64,000 nt of DNA from Bacillota bacterium (GCA_023411575.1 JAEYOP010000039.1:1-64000); one strand, 5' to 3'. Counted from the stretch's first letter, positions 33,334-43,156 are shown. The notes: generated by a model not told the origin, from the letters alone. Numbers and translations: made by a program.

Positions 33334-33666
33334 ATGACCGATAAAATAACAACAATTGCGGAGATAAAAAAGCATATACAGGATTTTTCGGATGCGCGAG
33401 GCTGGCGCAAGGACCAAAATGCAAAAGACCTTGTGATGGCTTTATCTGTTGAGGCCGCCGAACTTACTGAGATTTTTATGTGGCTCCATTCAGATAATGC
33501 CGACAGTGTAAAAGAAAACGCCGAAGAATATCAGCATCTGCAAGAGGAGCTTGCCGATGTGTTCTGGTATTTATGCCGCTTGTGTGAGCATTTCGATGTG
33601 GATTTAGCAAAAGCGGTCGATGAGAAAACGATCAAAAATGCAAGAAAATATCCGGCGATAGGCTAA
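33334..33666 (+). CDS. MazG-like nucleotide pyrophosphohydrolase
   Basis: 110 residues, single-domain MazG/RS21-C6 type. Helical core with metal-binding acidic residues in ALSVEAAELTEIF and LQEELADVFWYL (the ExxE and ExxD pairs). Members hydrolyse NTPs or modified dNTPs to the monophosphate and pyrophosphate, cleaning the nucleotide pool. AAGAGGAATTTAAGG precedes the ATG. It shares the AT-rich segment with the short alaS. Confidence 0.85.
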   Translation: MTDKITTIAEIKKHIQDFSDARGWRKDQNAKDLVMALSVEAAELTEIFMWLHSDNADSVKENAEEYQHLQEELADVFWYLCRLCEHFDVDLAKAVDEKTIKNARKYPAIG

Positions 33667-33719
33667 GTGTGATTACCCTCGATTATAGAGTTCCGAATAT
33701 TTCAATCCTTCTTTCAATT

Positions 33720-33755
33720 AAAAAAGCGGGCTTCCTTTTCAGGAAACCCACTTTT
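33720..33755 (-). terminator. Terminator of tRNA-Pro
   Basis: On the minus strand, AAAAGTGGGTTTCCT and AGGAAGCCCGCTTTT pair (a few mismatches) and end in a T run, 5 nt after the tRNA. Confidence 0.75.
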
Positions 33756-33759
33756 CTGA

Positions 33760-33835
33760 TGGTCGGAGTGGCGGGATTTGAACCCACGGCTTCTTGGTCC
33801 CGAACCAAGCGCGCTACCATCTGCGCTACACCCCG
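33760..33835 (-). tRNA. tRNA-Pro (anticodon CGG)
   Basis: A 76-nt cloverleaf on the minus strand: acceptor CGGGGTG/CACTCCG, D arm GCGCAGATGGTAGCGC, anticodon stem CTTGG/CCAAG with loop TTCGGGA (CGG), T arm GTGGGTTCAAATCCCGC and an encoded CCA. Confidence 0.95.
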
Positions 33836-33966
33836 AAATGCCTATCAAATTTGCGCTTTATTATAATAACACCAAAAAGATGAGATTGCAACGTTTTTTT
33901 TCGCTTTCCGGCCTCGAAAGAGGGAGGTAAAATCCTGCCAAAAGGCCGAAAAATGAAACTAGTTCC

Positions 33967-33996
33967 TTTACGTTGCAGGCAAAAGAAGTGTATGAT
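33967..33996 (+). promoter_or_regulatory. Putative promoter of the AraC-type regulator
   Basis: TTTACG (33967-33972), an 18-bp spacer and TATGAT (33991-33996), 36 bp before the gene. Confidence 0.5.
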
Positions 33997-34031
33997 TATT
34001 CTTAGATCAATCAGGAAAATCAGGTGGCAGG

Positions 34032-34898
34032 ATGAGCTTTATCAAGGACCGGTTCGATTTCGACAGCAGCTTTCCCTTTGCTTTGTTTGAGACTCATGCA
34101 AACCAGGTGATGATCCATGTTCACGATTTTTTGGAAATCAACCTGATCCAAAAAGGCTCCGGCCATTACATCATTGAAAACAAAACCTACTCCATTGCCG
34201 AAGGGGATATTTTCATCATCAACAATTCGGAGCATCATATGGCCGTCCACGACGGAAGCCTATCCCTCCTTGTCTTTGTTTTCAAGCCCCGGTTCATCTG
34301 GGAGGATCTGAACCAGAATGACTACCTGGGCGTATTTTTCAAACGGAGCGACAGCTTCTCCCATCAGATCACCCCTTCCCATGAACAGTACGAAGAGTAC
34401 CGGAGCTTGATCCGGAGGATTGCGGAAGAATACCATTCGAAGCAGGCCGGCTGGCAAATGATCCTGAAAGCGTCTCTGCTGCTGTTCCTGGGGGAATTGA
34501 ACCGGAATCTGCTGATGGCAGGCACTTTGTCCCGGCCGGGGCATACCCCTGCAAAATCCTATGAGCAGGTCCGCCCGGTCGTGGAATACATCCATGAGCA
34601 TTTCGACCGGCCGATAACCCTGGACGAGCTTTCCCGCATTGCGCTGATGAACAGGAGCTACCTCTCCACCTATTTCGCGGAGGTCATGAAAATCAATATT
34701 TCCGATTATATCGCCCATGTCCGCGTCAACCACGGCAAAATGCTGCTGAAAACCACCGACCTGCCCATTTCGGCCATTGCGCTGGAGTCCGGCTTCAACA
34801 GCATTTCCTATTTCAACCGGTTATTCAAAAGGATTACGGGAATCTCCCCGCTGCAATACCGGAGAGAATCCGAATATCGTACAAGTTTTTTGGAATAG
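34032..34898 (+). CDS. AraC-family regulator with N-terminal cupin domain
   Basis: 288 residues. The N-terminal cupin (about 20-95: HVHDFLEINLIQKGSGHYII, GDIFIINNSEHH) is the usual sugar- or small-ligand-binding part. The C-terminal double helix-turn-helix (about 183-285) has ITLDELSRIALMNRSYLSTYF and the AraC signature FNSISYFNRLFKRITGISPLQYR. The Gfo/Idh/MocA oxidoreductase gene follows 74 bp downstream on the same strand and is the likely target. Confidence 0.88.
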   Translation: MSFIKDRFDFDSSFPFALFETHANQVMIHVHDFLEINLIQKGSGHYIIENKTYSIAEGDIFIINNSEHHMAVHDGSLSLLVFVFKPRFIWEDLNQNDYLGVFFKRSDSFSHQITPSHEQYEEYRSLIRRIAEEYHSKQAGWQMILKASLLLFLGELNRNLLMAGTLSRPGHTPAKSYEQVRPVVEYIHEHFDRPITLDELSRIALMNRSYLSTYFAEVMKINISDYIAHVRVNHGKMLLKTTDLPISAIALESGFNSISYFNRLFKRITGISPLQYRRESEYRTSFLE

Positions 34899-34972
34899 GG
34901 GACAAGCCTTCCATTCCTGCATGTGCTACGATAGGGGTAAAAGAAGCGACAGCGGACAGGGAGGAATGAATT

Positions 34973-36082
34973 ATGGATAAAAATAAAAAATTGGTTATCG
35001 GCGTATTGGGCCTGGGAGAGGGCCGCAGCATCGTATCTGCGGTGCAGGGCAGCGAAATGTGGGAGCTCGGAAATATCTGCGATCTGAACGAAGCCCTGTG
35101 CAGGGAGCGCTGCCGGGAATTCGGCCTGGATAAGTATACTGCAAGTTATGAAGAAATGTTGAAGGATGATGCCATCGACGTTATCGGCATCTATACGCCG
35201 GATCAGTTGCACAAGCAGCATATTCTCCAGGCGCTTGAGGCCGGGAAGCACGTTATTTGCACAAAACCTTTAATGATTTCGCTGGAGGGGGCCAATGAAC
35301 TTCTTGAGGCCCAAAGACGTTCGGGAAAAAGCGTTTTCATCGGGCAAAGTTCCCGTTATTTCGAACCCCTGCGCCGCCAGCGGAAGGATTATGAGGAGGG
35401 GCGGCACGGAGAGGTGGTTACGCTGGAAAGCCACTATATCAGCGACTCCCGCTGGTTTCTGACAAGAGACTGGAGCCGCCGGAGGGGCTTTTCCTGGATG
35501 TACAATTTTATGATCCACGCAGTGGACCTGGCGGCCTCGTATCTGCCGGAGATCGAAGAGGTGTACGGCGTCGGCGTGACAAGCTCCAATACAAGGGAGC
35601 TGGGGCTTACGGTCCCGGATACGCTGAAGTTCATCCTGAAAAATGCCGACGGCAGGTGCGCTTCCGTTAGCGGCTGCTACGCAACGCCTACCCTGGGGAG
35701 CGATGTGGAACAGTCGATCAGCTGTACGCTTCGCGGAACAAAGGGGATCAGCCGGGCCGGATATCCGAAGCTGAAGTATTGCACCAATTTCAAGCCGGCA
35801 AAGGAGGCCTCCGTCTACACCAAGGAGGAATCCTCACTTCATACCTTTGAGGACATGCACGGCTACTATTTCCGGTTTGAAGGGGAAACCCACCATGCCG
35901 GGGAATACCAGAATTATATCGAGTATTTTGCAGAGTGCCTCCGGGATGGAAAAACACCCCGACCGGATTTGAAAGAGGGGATTCGCACCCTTGCCGTGCT
36001 GGAGGCCATGGACGAAGCCCTCCAAACCGGTGCGGCCGTCAAGGTGGAAGGCATACTGGCGCGGAGAGGAATCCGGCTTTGA
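34973..36082 (+). CDS. Gfo/Idh/MocA-family oxidoreductase
   Basis: 369 residues. N-terminal Rossmann fold for NAD(P) (IGVLGLGEGRSIVSAV), the family loop HVICTKPLMISLEGANEL, where Lys of the KP motif is catalytic, and a C-terminal alpha/beta domain with the HAVDLAASYLPE helix. Members oxidise or reduce sugars and inositols. The specific substrate is unknown; the neighbouring cupin-AraC regulator suggests a carbohydrate. AGGGAGG precedes the ATG. Confidence 0.88.
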   Translation: MDKNKKLVIGVLGLGEGRSIVSAVQGSEMWELGNICDLNEALCRERCREFGLDKYTASYEEMLKDDAIDVIGIYTPDQLHKQHILQALEAGKHVICTKPLMISLEGANELLEAQRRSGKSVFIGQSSRYFEPLRRQRKDYEEGRHGEVVTLESHYISDSRWFLTRDWSRRRGFSWMYNFMIHAVDLAASYLPEIEEVYGVGVTSSNTRELGLTVPDTLKFILKNADGRCASVSGCYATPTLGSDVEQSISCTLRGTKGISRAGYPKLKYCTNFKPAKEASVYTKEESSLHTFEDMHGYYFRFEGETHHAGEYQNYIEYFAECLRDGKTPRPDLKEGIRTLAVLEAMDEALQTGAAVKVEGILARRGIRL

Positions 36083-36123
36083 CGGTCTCCCGGACCGACC
36101 CCAAAAAGAAGTTTTAAAAGCCG

Positions 36124-36153
36124 TTGAGCTGAAATACAGTGGTTTGATATAAT
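36124..36153 (+). promoter_or_regulatory. Putative promoter of the VOC gene
   Basis: TTGAGC (36124-36129), an 18-bp spacer and TATAAT (36148-36153). Confidence 0.5.
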
Positions 36154-36252
36154 CGTAGGAAGGGTAATAATACGGGGGCATTAGAAAAGAGAAAAGAAAA
36201 AACAGAAAGAGAAGAAAACAGCACGAATCGGCTTAAAACAGGAGGAGATAGT

Positions 36253-36630
36253 ATGGTGACAGGCATCGAGCATATTGCCGTGGCAGCAAAGGATACCGCT
36301 GCCTTGAAGGAATGGTACGCAAGGCTTTTCGGGTTCAGGCAGGTGTATGACAACGGGAAGGGCACTTATTTTCTGAAAGCCCAGGATGGCGCCATGATCG
36401 AATTTATAAAATGCGCGGAAGACGCGGGCGTACTCCCGGAAAAGGCTTCGGGAATCCGGCATCTGGCCATAGCGGTGGATGATTTTGAAGGAATGGTTGA
36501 CGTCCTGACAAGGGAGAACGTGGAGGTGGTCACAGCTCCGACGGTTGCGCCAAACGGCATCAAAACCTTCTTTTTCAGGGATCCTGAGGGGAATATCCTG
36601 CATTTGATATTCAGGCCTCAGCCGCTTTAA
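36253..36630 (+). CDS. VOC-family protein (glyoxalase-like)
   Basis: 125 residues forming one complete VOC module of two beta-alpha-beta-beta-beta repeats. Possible metal ligands are His in GIEHIAVAA, Glu in AMIEFIK, His in IRHLAIAV and the C-terminal ILHLIF. It resembles methylmalonyl-CoA epimerase or glyoxalase I in outline, but the function is not fixed by this. ACAGGAGGAG lies before the ATG. Confidence 0.8.
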   Translation: MVTGIEHIAVAAKDTAALKEWYARLFGFRQVYDNGKGTYFLKAQDGAMIEFIKCAEDAGVLPEKASGIRHLAIAVDDFEGMVDVLTRENVEVVTAPTVAPNGIKTFFFRDPEGNILHLIFRPQPL

Positions 36631-36735
36631 TACTGTAAACTGCTATAAAAAGAATGTCTTTATAAAGCTTATATGGGGGAATAACGGTTCGAACAGCCTG
36701 CGGATAAGAGCGGAAGGCTTCGAAGGAGGAGTAGT

Positions 36736-38223
36736 ATGGTCAGATCCGATATTTATAATGTCAAAAGGGTAAACAAGGTCAATCTTACGGTAACGATTGC
36801 AGTGGTACTGTTGCTGTCATTACAGTCCCTGGTTTCCGGGGGCGTGGGCGAATTCATCGATACGGCCATAAAGGGATTGGTTATTCTGGCTTTGTCAACT
36901 ATTATCTACTTTCTCCCCATCCAAAAGTATGTGAAAGGATTTCTGCTATGCATCATTCCCGGCGTGGTTTCCGCCGCATTGTTCTTTATAACCGGCTACA
37001 GCATAGACAAGCATTACATAATAGTTGCAACTTTGGCCATGGCGGCGCTGTACTTTAAAAAGGAGTTGCTGGCGGCATATGGCGCGGTAATGGATGTTGC
37101 CATTATTGCGGTTTATGTGCTCAAACCGGAAAATATTGCGGGGCCGGGAGCCAAGCCGGTGGATTTTATATCGGTCGTCGTCCTGTTTAATGCAGCCATT
37201 GTATTGCTGTTTTTGCTGAACAACTGGGGAAGGAAGCTCCTGAACGAAACCTCCGAGAAGGAAGCCAAGGCCGGCGAGCTTCTCCGGAAGCTGGAGGACA
37301 CCTTCAGGACGCTGGAAGAGGGGACGAAGCGGCTGGACAACGATATCGGCAATTTCAATGCCGGCATCCGGTCCACGAGGGAATCCAGCCTCAACATCAC
37401 CACGGCCATCCAGGAGATGACAAAGGTCATACAGGAGGAAGCCCAAGGAGTTACAAGCATCAACAGCATAATGGCCGTATCCATGGAGAAGGTGGAGAAG
37501 GCGCAGCAGATAACCGGGGACATTGTGGCGCAGTCGGGCGATATGATCGGAAAAGTGGAGGACGGCTATAACAAGATCAAGCTGGCCGATGCACAGATGG
37601 AGACCATCAGCGGCGCGATGGAAAAAGCAATGGGCACGGTAAACACCTTGCAAAAGAGCATGAATGAGATCGTCGCGTCCCTGGACGGAATCCGGCAGAT
37701 TGCCGACCAGACCAACATGCTGGCGCTGAACGCCGCCATTGAATCCGCCCGTGCGGGCGAGCAGGGCAAGGGCTTTGCCGTTGTTGCGGATGAAGTCCGC
37801 AAGCTCGCCGAGCAGAGCACGAAGATGGTGAACGATATTACCGTGGTCATAAAAGAGGTTTCCAGGACGACCCAGGATACCCTCAATGTCGTTACGGACG
37901 GAAATACGGCCGCCGGTTCGGGCAAGAGCCTTCTGAACGATATTTCCGAGTACTTTGAGCAGGTGAGGAACGCCTTTGCCCATACCAATGCCGAGATCGC
38001 AAACGGCATGGAGCTCTTCGCGTCCGTATCGGAAAACTATATGGAAACCCAGAAGCAGATAGAGTCAATCGCCAGCATATCGGAAGAGAACGCCGCATCC
38101 GTCGAGGAGGTGCTGGCCACGGTTGAGGATGAAAACCAGCAGATTATCCGGATCAGTGAATCGGTTGAGGGGATCAGCGAACTGAGCAGAAACCTGAAAT
38201 CCCTCCTGAACAGCGGAAAGTGA
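36736..38223 (+). CDS. Methyl-accepting chemotaxis protein without a large outside domain
   Basis: 495 residues. About six membrane helices in residues 12-165 with short loops only, then a coiled-coil signalling domain with the conserved hairpin tip DQTNMLALNAAIESARAGE and GFAVVADEVRKLAEQS. Signals go to CheA/CheW. Lack of an extracellular ligand domain suggests sensing within the membrane or of internal state. No che genes are near. GGAGGAG precedes the ATG. Confidence 0.9.
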   Translation: MVRSDIYNVKRVNKVNLTVTIAVVLLLSLQSLVSGGVGEFIDTAIKGLVILALSTIIYFLPIQKYVKGFLLCIIPGVVSAALFFITGYSIDKHYIIVATLAMAALYFKKELLAAYGAVMDVAIIAVYVLKPENIAGPGAKPVDFISVVVLFNAAIVLLFLLNNWGRKLLNETSEKEAKAGELLRKLEDTFRTLEEGTKRLDNDIGNFNAGIRSTRESSLNITTAIQEMTKVIQEEAQGVTSINSIMAVSMEKVEKAQQITGDIVAQSGDMIGKVEDGYNKIKLADAQMETISGAMEKAMGTVNTLQKSMNEIVASLDGIRQIADQTNMLALNAAIESARAGEQGKGFAVVADEVRKLAEQSTKMVNDITVVIKEVSRTTQDTLNVVTDGNTAAGSGKSLLNDISEYFEQVRNAFAHTNAEIANGMELFASVSENYMETQKQIESIASISEENAASVEEVLATVEDENQQIIRISESVEGISELSRNLKSLLNSGK

Positions 38224-38310
38224 CCGCGGCGGGCTTATCCGCGAACGGTTTGTAAAAACAGCGAGGATGGGAATCCTAAACTTGATCAAGATAGAGGAGG
38301 TGTGGGTCCC

Positions 38311-39198
38311 ATGCAAAAAATAATTCCCCACTTATGGTACGACAGGGAAGCAAAAGAAGCGGCCACATTTTATTGCAGCTTATTTCAGCGGTCCGGGCTG
38401 CTTCATGTAAACGAGATCAAGGACACCCCTTCGGGGGATGCGGAAACGATCGATTTCGAGCTGGAAGGGCAGCGGTTCTCGGCAATCAGCGCCGGTCCCT
38501 ATTTCCGGCTTAATCCGTCCGTTTCCTTAATGGTCGCCTGCAGCTCGGAGGAGGAAGTAAATGCGAAGTGGAAAGCCCTGGCCGAGGACGGAACGGAATT
38601 GATGCCCCTGGGAGAATACCCCTTCAGCAAGCGGTACGGCTGGATCCAGGACCGGTATGGCTTGTCTTGGCAGCTGATGCTGACCGACAGCGGGCAGGCG
38701 GGCCCAAAGATTACGCCAAACCTGCTTTTTTCCAAGGAAGCGTGCGGGCGGGCCGAAGAAGCCGTAAGGTACTATGCCGGGGTATTTGAAGGGTCGGAGA
38801 TCGGACTCATCAGCCGATACGGCGAAGGAGAAGCGGAGTCCGCAAGAGCAAAGGTGAATTACGCCGCTTTCAAGCTTTGTGGTCTTGATTTTTCGGCTAT
38901 GGATAACGGATTTGACGTGGAGTTCGGCTTTAATGAAGCATTTTCCTTCCTGATTCTCTGCAAGGACCAGGAAGAGATCGATTATTACTGGGAAAGGCTT
39001 TCGGCCGTTCCCGAAGCGGAGCAGTGCGGATGGGTAAAGGATAGGTTCGGCGTGTCCTGGCAAATCGTGCCGGACAACATGAACGAGCTCTTTTACAGCG
39101 GGTCGGAGGAAGAAATCCGGAGAGTAACGCAGGCTTTCCTCAATATGAAAAAATTTGATTTGAAAGAGTTGGAAAAAGCACGCCTGGGAATGAAATAA
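38311..39198 (+). CDS. PhnB-like VOC protein, two-domain
   Basis: About 296 residues with two copies of the 3-dmu-9_3-mt/PhnB module: IIPHLWYDREAKEAATFYCSLF ... GYWIQD-type KRYGWIQDRYGLSWQLM, then NLLFSKEACGRAEEAVRYY ... CGWVKDRFGVSWQIVP. The family is annotated after a misnamed methyltransferase and most members have unknown functions. The ATG at 38311 is 10 nt from AGGAGG; a GTG at 38302 would be too close. Confidence 0.85.
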   Translation: MQKIIPHLWYDREAKEAATFYCSLFQRSGLLHVNEIKDTPSGDAETIDFELEGQRFSAISAGPYFRLNPSVSLMVACSSEEEVNAKWKALAEDGTELMPLGEYPFSKRYGWIQDRYGLSWQLMLTDSGQAGPKITPNLLFSKEACGRAEEAVRYYAGVFEGSEIGLISRYGEGEAESARAKVNYAAFKLCGLDFSAMDNGFDVEFGFNEAFSFLILCKDQEEIDYYWERLSAVPEAEQCGWVKDRFGVSWQIVPDNMNELFYSGSEEEIRRVTQAFLNMKKFDLKELEKARLGMK

Positions 39199-39422
39199 AC
39201 CGGCGCAAATCTATTCCGAGGGAATGCTGCAGCGGCGGTGTTCCCAATTTTTATGCCCCGCCACGAGTGGCTTGACGACACCTGTTCTCTACTTTCATTA
39301 TATCATATAAAGTTTTTTATTATAAGCCTTATATGAAACGGCCAATGTGTGTATTATTAGAAGACCGGGCAGTGGAACGAGAGCCGGATTTCGGGGCAAT
39401 ACAGGCATGGAGGGGGAATGGG

Positions 39423-41666
39423 ATGATTACGGACCGGGAAATATGGGATTATGAAAAGGCCAGGCTGGACCGGGTCATAAAAGAGCTTGAAAAGCAACTG
39501 GAGGACGGGCGGAACGCCGTTCGCAATTTCAAAAAAGAAGCCATCGACCTGCAAAAGGAAATGTGGGAAGAGGTCAAATGTGCTCCTACGGGGTTAACGG
39601 ACCTGGAGGATGCGACTCAGATATGGCAATACCAGGCGGCTTTATCCCGCCATGCCCGGAAATACAGATTTTCCTACGACAGGGTGGGCCGCCTCGAAAG
39701 AATGGTTCAGAGCCCCTATTTCGGAAGAATCGATTTTATCGAAGACGGGGAGGAAAAAGCGGAACAAATCTACATCGGAATTCACAATTTAACCGTGGGC
39801 AGTACTATGGAGGTTCTCGTCTACGACTGGCGAGCGCCGATATCAAGCATGTTTTATGATTTTGAAACCGGCTTGTGCGGTTATGAGTGCCCAGCAGGGT
39901 GGATCAGCGGGAAAATGCCCCTTAAAAGGCAATATAAAATTGAAAACGGGCAGATCGTATACATGTTTGACAGCAGCGTGAGCATAAATGACGAAATGCT
40001 CCGGGAAATCCTGGGGAAAAGCACGGATGTCCGGATGAAAACGATTGTCACCAGCATTCAGCGGGAGCAAAACGCCGTCATCCGGGACAGCCGGAATGAA
40101 ATCCTTATCGTGGAAGGCCCCGCCGGCAGCGGAAAGACTTCCATCGCGCTGCACAGGGCGGCGTACCTCTTATACAAGCACCGGGGTCATATAAAGTCGG
40201 AAAATGTACTTGTTTTTTCTCCCAACCACGTATTTGAAGATTACATTTCCAGCGTGCTGCCCGAGCTGGGGGAGGAAAATATCCGAAGAAATACCTTTGC
40301 CGACTTTTTCGGAAGCCTTCTCGGGACAGAATACCGGATTGAAACCATGAATCAGCAGATGGAATACCTTTTGTCGGGCCAGTCCAAAGAAATCCGGCTG
40401 GATTGCATCCGATTCAAGTCCTCCCCGGCATTTCTGGCGATCTTGAAAAGGTATTTGCAGCACCTTGAGAACGGGGCGGGTATGAGATTTGAAACCCTGG
40501 TATACAAGGACGAAGCGGTTATTTCCGGAGAGGATATTTTCCGGCTTTTCACCAAGGACTACAGTTATTTGCCCTATGCGAGGCGTTTGGAAAAGTTGCG
40601 CCAAAGACTGTTTTATCTTCTGGAACAGCAGGAGGAGAAGCGGGCTGCGGATTTATCGGAAAACCCTTCCCTCACCGAAGAGGAGAAAGCGGCGGAGGAT
40701 CAGAAAGCAAAGTTGGAGTATGAGTCCCTTGAAAAGGAGATTGTGCGGGTGACCTCCTTCGAGATCGGCCTGCTGTACGGGAATCTGTTCCGGAATATCG
40801 AATTGTTTTCCCAACCGGCCGGGGAGCAGGAGATTGAGGAGTATCGCCGCTTTGGCACTTACACCCTTCGCCAGTTGGAACAAAACATCCTCCGGTATGA
40901 GGACCTCGCACCGGTTCTGTTCCTCAAAACGGCCCTTGATACGGTAAGCGACGCGAAATCCATCAAGCATGTGATCATTGACGAGGCCCAGGACTATACC
41001 GTCGTCCAGTATGAGATTTTCAAGAACGTCTTCGGACACTGCAATATGACTATTCTTGGCGATGTGAACCAATCGGTCAACGGCTATATGAATATCGGCA
41101 GTTGGGATATCATCCCGGAGCTCTTCAAGCAGAAGGGGACCAAAAGCATTTCGTTGACCAAAAGCTATCGCTCGAGCAAAGAGATCGCGGACTTTTGCAG
41201 GGAAATCCTTATGGCTGGAAACCGCACCGAGCAGATGGAGAGGCATGGCAGCAAGCCCAAAATAATAAAGACGGAGAAACGCGATTTGCATCAAAGGATT
41301 GCGGAGGACATCCTCGAACTGAAAAGCAGGAACCATAAGCTCATTGCGGTGATCTGCAAGACGACCGGCCAATGCGAAGCTTTATACAAGTCCCTTCACT
41401 CCTGTGTGGAGATCAGCCTGATTTCCAATCAAAACGAGGTATACCAGGGGGAAGTGGTGATCATTCCTTCCTACCTTGCCAAAGGCCTTGAATTTGACGC
41501 TGTTCTGGCAGGCTCGGTCGAGGAAGCGGATTATTCCAAAGAGGAGGACAGGCGGATTCTATATACGATCTGTACAAGAGCTTTGCACGAGCTGTATTTA
41601 TACTACTGCGACAATATATCCGGGTTTGTAAAAGAGATCGGGGAGGATTTTTATACAAAAGCATGA
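39423..41666 (+). CDS. helD: HelD-like superfamily 1 ATPase (RNA polymerase recycling)
   Basis: 747 residues of the UvrD/HelD group. The N-terminal 80 residues form a coiled coil (DRVIKELEKQLEDGRNAVRNF), as in HelD, whose arm enters the RNA polymerase channels. Walker A GPAGSGKTS is near residue 232; VIIDEAQDYT is the Walker B motif, and GDVNQS, LTKSYRSS and the C-terminal KGLEFDAV are SF1 motifs. HelD frees stalled RNA polymerase using ATP. The start at 39423 follows GGAGGGGGA; the frame is open 90 bp upstream. Confidence 0.85.
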   Translation: MITDREIWDYEKARLDRVIKELEKQLEDGRNAVRNFKKEAIDLQKEMWEEVKCAPTGLTDLEDATQIWQYQAALSRHARKYRFSYDRVGRLERMVQSPYFGRIDFIEDGEEKAEQIYIGIHNLTVGSTMEVLVYDWRAPISSMFYDFETGLCGYECPAGWISGKMPLKRQYKIENGQIVYMFDSSVSINDEMLREILGKSTDVRMKTIVTSIQREQNAVIRDSRNEILIVEGPAGSGKTSIALHRAAYLLYKHRGHIKSENVLVFSPNHVFEDYISSVLPELGEENIRRNTFADFFGSLLGTEYRIETMNQQMEYLLSGQSKEIRLDCIRFKSSPAFLAILKRYLQHLENGAGMRFETLVYKDEAVISGEDIFRLFTKDYSYLPYARRLEKLRQRLFYLLEQQEEKRAADLSENPSLTEEEKAAEDQKAKLEYESLEKEIVRVTSFEIGLLYGNLFRNIELFSQPAGEQEIEEYRRFGTYTLRQLEQNILRYEDLAPVLFLKTALDTVSDAKSIKHVIIDEAQDYTVVQYEIFKNVFGHCNMTILGDVNQSVNGYMNIGSWDIIPELFKQKGTKSISLTKSYRSSKEIADFCREILMAGNRTEQMERHGSKPKIIKTEKRDLHQRIAEDILELKSRNHKLIAVICKTTGQCEALYKSLHSCVEISLISNQNEVYQGEVVIIPSYLAKGLEFDAVLAGSVEEADYSKEEDRRILYTICTRALHELYLYYCDNISGFVKEIGEDFYTKA

Positions 41667-41680
41667 TGTCTCGGCCGGTT

Positions 41681-41710
41681 TCGACATAAAGGCGGGTTAT
41701 ATGATATAAT
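41681..41710 (+). promoter_or_regulatory. Promoter abutting the MFS gene
   Basis: TCGACA (41681-41686), an 18-bp spacer and TATAAT (41705-41710). The expected transcript start near 41717 is only about 3 nt from the ATG. Confidence 0.55.
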
Positions 41711-41719
41711 ATTGCTATT

Positions 41720-43042
41720 ATGAGATTATTCAAAAACAGGAATACAGTGGCGATGTTCCTTATTCTCGAAGGCATCGTCTACACCATGGTAGTGAATTTG
41801 TACAACCCGTTCATTCAATTGTTCGCCAAGCGGATGGGCGCCCAGAACATCCATATTGCACTGCTGAATGCTGCGCCTCCTCTGGTGGCGATTTTTATTC
41901 TGATTCCCTTCGGAATCCTGATCGAACGGATCAACCGCAAGAAGCGGACCGTCCTGCTGCTCCTGCTGCTGAACAGCCTGTTTTATCTGGCAATTGCATT
42001 TGTGCCTTCTATCCCGCATCAGGCCAAGGTGATGGCGTATGTCGTCCTGATCGGCCTTATGAACTGGCCGGGGGCCCTTTACCTGACCACCTGGCAGTCC
42101 TTTTTCGCGGACCATTTTAAGGGGTCCTATGCCAACCGGGTCTATTCGTTAAGAAGCAAATACGGCACCTTTTTCGGGATGCTTACCGTGCTGGTCACCG
42201 GTCTTGTACTGACGGAGATCCCCAAATCCGACGGGGAGCGGCTTTTTCTGTACCAGATTTTTTATGGGGTCTGTTTTGTATTCACCCTTCTCCAGTTGTT
42301 CCTGTTTTCCAGGGTCCGCATCGGAGATGTCCGCGATCCGGGGGAGCCGCAAACGGACGCCGGGAATGGCTCCCGCCGGACGGTTCGCTTCGGCAGGGCG
42401 GATATCGCCGAAATGATTGCAAACAAGCCGTTTCTTGTATTCTGCGTTTGCGGGTTCCTGTTCCATTTGACCTGGCAGATGGGCTGGCCCCTTTACTTCA
42501 TTTACAACGCCGATTACGCCCGCCTGAATGAGTTTCAGTTCTCCCTCATCAGCGTGGCCTCCTGCCTGGCCCAGTTTCTTTCCTATTCCGTCTGGAACCG
42601 GCTGATCGAGAAAAAAGGGAGCCGCCTGGTCCTTGTCCTGGGGGTGTCGGGCCTGGCGGTGAATCCGTTATGCTTTGTCGTGCAGTGGAGCTTTCCGGTG
42701 ATCCTGCTGATCAATGTTTTTGTCGGTATTTTCGTCGCCGGCTTTACGCTGACGCTTTTCTGCAGCCTGCTGGAAACGCTGCCGGAAGGGAAGAAGACCG
42801 TATATATTTCCGTATTCAATACGTTGACTAATATCACGGGCTTTGCGGCGCCGCTGATCGGCGTCTGGATGTACAGCTATACCGGGATTTATCTCGGCCT
42901 CGGCCTGATCGGCGTATTCAGGGTGCTGGCGGCCTCGCTGTATGCGGTGAGGTGGTGGAGGGGCCGGGGGAAAAGCGCGGAAAACCGGCCGGATGGCGTC
43001 CCGGGAAGGGCCGGCGGCGTCGAAAACAGCGAAGCCTGTTGA
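41720..43042 (+). CDS. Major facilitator superfamily transporter
   Basis: 440 residues with about twelve membrane helices and the MFS loop 2-3 signature region PFGILIERINRKKR. Two six-helix halves are separated by a hydrophilic loop (about residues 205-230). Substrate unknown. No Shine-Dalgarno precedes the ATG at 41720 and the promoter is directly upstream, so the mRNA may be leaderless; a later start at 41753 would cut into the first helix. The C-terminal tail is Gly/Arg-rich. Confidence 0.85.
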   Translation: MRLFKNRNTVAMFLILEGIVYTMVVNLYNPFIQLFAKRMGAQNIHIALLNAAPPLVAIFILIPFGILIERINRKKRTVLLLLLLNSLFYLAIAFVPSIPHQAKVMAYVVLIGLMNWPGALYLTTWQSFFADHFKGSYANRVYSLRSKYGTFFGMLTVLVTGLVLTEIPKSDGERLFLYQIFYGVCFVFTLLQLFLFSRVRIGDVRDPGEPQTDAGNGSRRTVRFGRADIAEMIANKPFLVFCVCGFLFHLTWQMGWPLYFIYNADYARLNEFQFSLISVASCLAQFLSYSVWNRLIEKKGSRLVLVLGVSGLAVNPLCFVVQWSFPVILLINVFVGIFVAGFTLTLFCSLLETLPEGKKTVYISVFNTLTNITGFAAPLIGVWMYSYTGIYLGLGLIGVFRVLAASLYAVRWWRGRGKSAENRPDGVPGRAGGVENSEAC

Positions 43043-43113
43043 TAGGAAGGGCAGCGACGGAAAGGTTAAGGTTGCTAATTGTTACTGATTTGGGTATATT
43101 AATGAAGTATGTA

Positions 43114-43141
43114 TTGACTCGGTAAAGTTTAATTTTATATA
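43114..43141 (+). promoter_or_regulatory. Putative promoter of the radical SAM operon
   Basis: TTGACT (43114-43119), a 16-bp spacer and TATATA (43136-43141). Confidence 0.5.
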
Positions 43142-43156
43142 TATCTGGAGGTTTTT

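Noticed and set aside
39220..39252. Terminator after the PhnB-like gene
   Set aside because: GGGAA/TTCCC gives only a 5-bp stem with a long loop before a T-rich stretch; too weak to claim.
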